Shown here piece after piece: positions 53,716-53,992 of a stretch of 53,992 bases of DNA (its first letter is position 1; every line of letters begins with the position of its first letter). Below the pieces are notes generated by a model. That model worked only from the letters and a program-made list of their open reading frames with translations. It had not been told where the DNA came from and did not search any database. Source of the DNA: Paludibacter sp. (GTDB taxonomy: Bacteria; Bacteroidota; Bacteroidia; Bacteroidales; Paludibacteraceae); the NCBI GenBank assembly GCA_023666945.1, contig JAMPAY010000016.1:1-53992 (forward strand). Reading direction: 5' to 3'. Both the position numbers and the translations under genes were made by a program.

Positions 53716-53992
53716 CCGCCAAATGCCGCACGACATTTCTTTCGGTGAGCAAACGACGAAATAAAGTACATAGGTTCTGAGTCGATATACCTTTGCCGCC
53801 TCAGAAGAAAAGTACAACAACTTCCTCGCAGTGCACACCACCACACTCACGCACCAACTCCACAAAAAAAACTCACCACACACCCGCACCCGGTAAATGA
53901 AAATAACCAAGCAGCCGCCTCAGCGTAGTGTGCGTATAAAATCCCCCGCAAGGGCATCAATAAACGTACACTTTCCTCACACCAACCGAGCG
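53716..53992. other. Non-coding C/A-rich window end
   Basis: No gene is supported here. The plus strand is rich in C and A (53820-53890), much as 700-1200 is rich in G and T. CACCAACCGAGC occurs at 53608-53619 and again at the very end (53980-53991). A -7-like TACCTTTG at 53788-53795 lacks a TTG at the right distance. Confidence 0.5.

Overview
The window looks like a chromosomal segment of a Bacteroidota (Bacteroidales-type) genome. The evidence is a SusC/SusD pair, Bacteroidota-type promoters (a TTG around -33 and TAnnTTTG around -7, about 20 bp apart, upstream of many genes), C-terminal type IX secretion (T9SS) sorting domains, a PgQC-like glutaminyl cyclase, and signal peptides that would leave Gln at the mature N-terminus. 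I cannot place the family or genus. I see no transposase, phage gene, CRISPR array or resistance gene.

Layout. 1-700: 3' end of a 23S rRNA gene, 5S rRNA and a terminator. 700-1500: a G/T-rich low-complexity spacer. 1509-4458: kduI-kduD-DUF4861, late steps of unsaturated uronate breakdown. 4464-12862: housekeeping and envelope genes (GNAT enzyme, aroC, TonB, serine hydrolase, alpha/beta hydrolase, recG, polyprenyl synthase). 12869-17798 (minus strand): a TetR regulator downstream of a split 2-hydroxyacyl-CoA dehydratase/activase pair. 17997-21991 (minus): prs, glutaminyl cyclase, sufC and sufD, without sufB. 22188-23904 (minus): a NifU-like scaffold and GGGtGRT protein. 24062-30406: LolA-like protein, EamA transporter, then a tight operon of GHL10 glycosidase, recF, SufT-like protein, lpxH and mazG. 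30481-32504: lipoprotein, tRNA-Leu(UAG) and M16 peptidase. 32642-38996: SusC, SusD and a Big2-domain lipoprotein. 39062-42018: a secreted M6 metalloprotease. 42146-53350: a cell-surface locus consisting of a decayed small gene, a DUF4105 membrane protein, a 2778-residue T9SS adhesin and a protein with a C-terminal sorting/anchor tail. 53199-53992: non-coding, with a duplicated perfect hairpin.

How the parts work together. Several genes serve the envelope and secretion: TonB energises SusC-type transporters, LolA and LpxH serve the outer membrane, and the glutaminyl cyclase probably caps exported proteins with N-terminal Gln, at least five of which are encoded here. The M6 protease and the giant adhesin carry T9SS-type C-termini. 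Iron-sulfur metabolism recurs (SufC, SufD, SufT-like, NifU-like, and an activase pair of an Fe-S enzyme family).

The most unusual stretch is 42.1-53.7 kb. One predicted transcript of about 10.7 kb carries the adhesin set. Its promoter is preceded by a G9 tract, an A10 tract lies early in the adhesin reading frame, and matching 11-bp-period repeat arrays lie on both sides of the locus.
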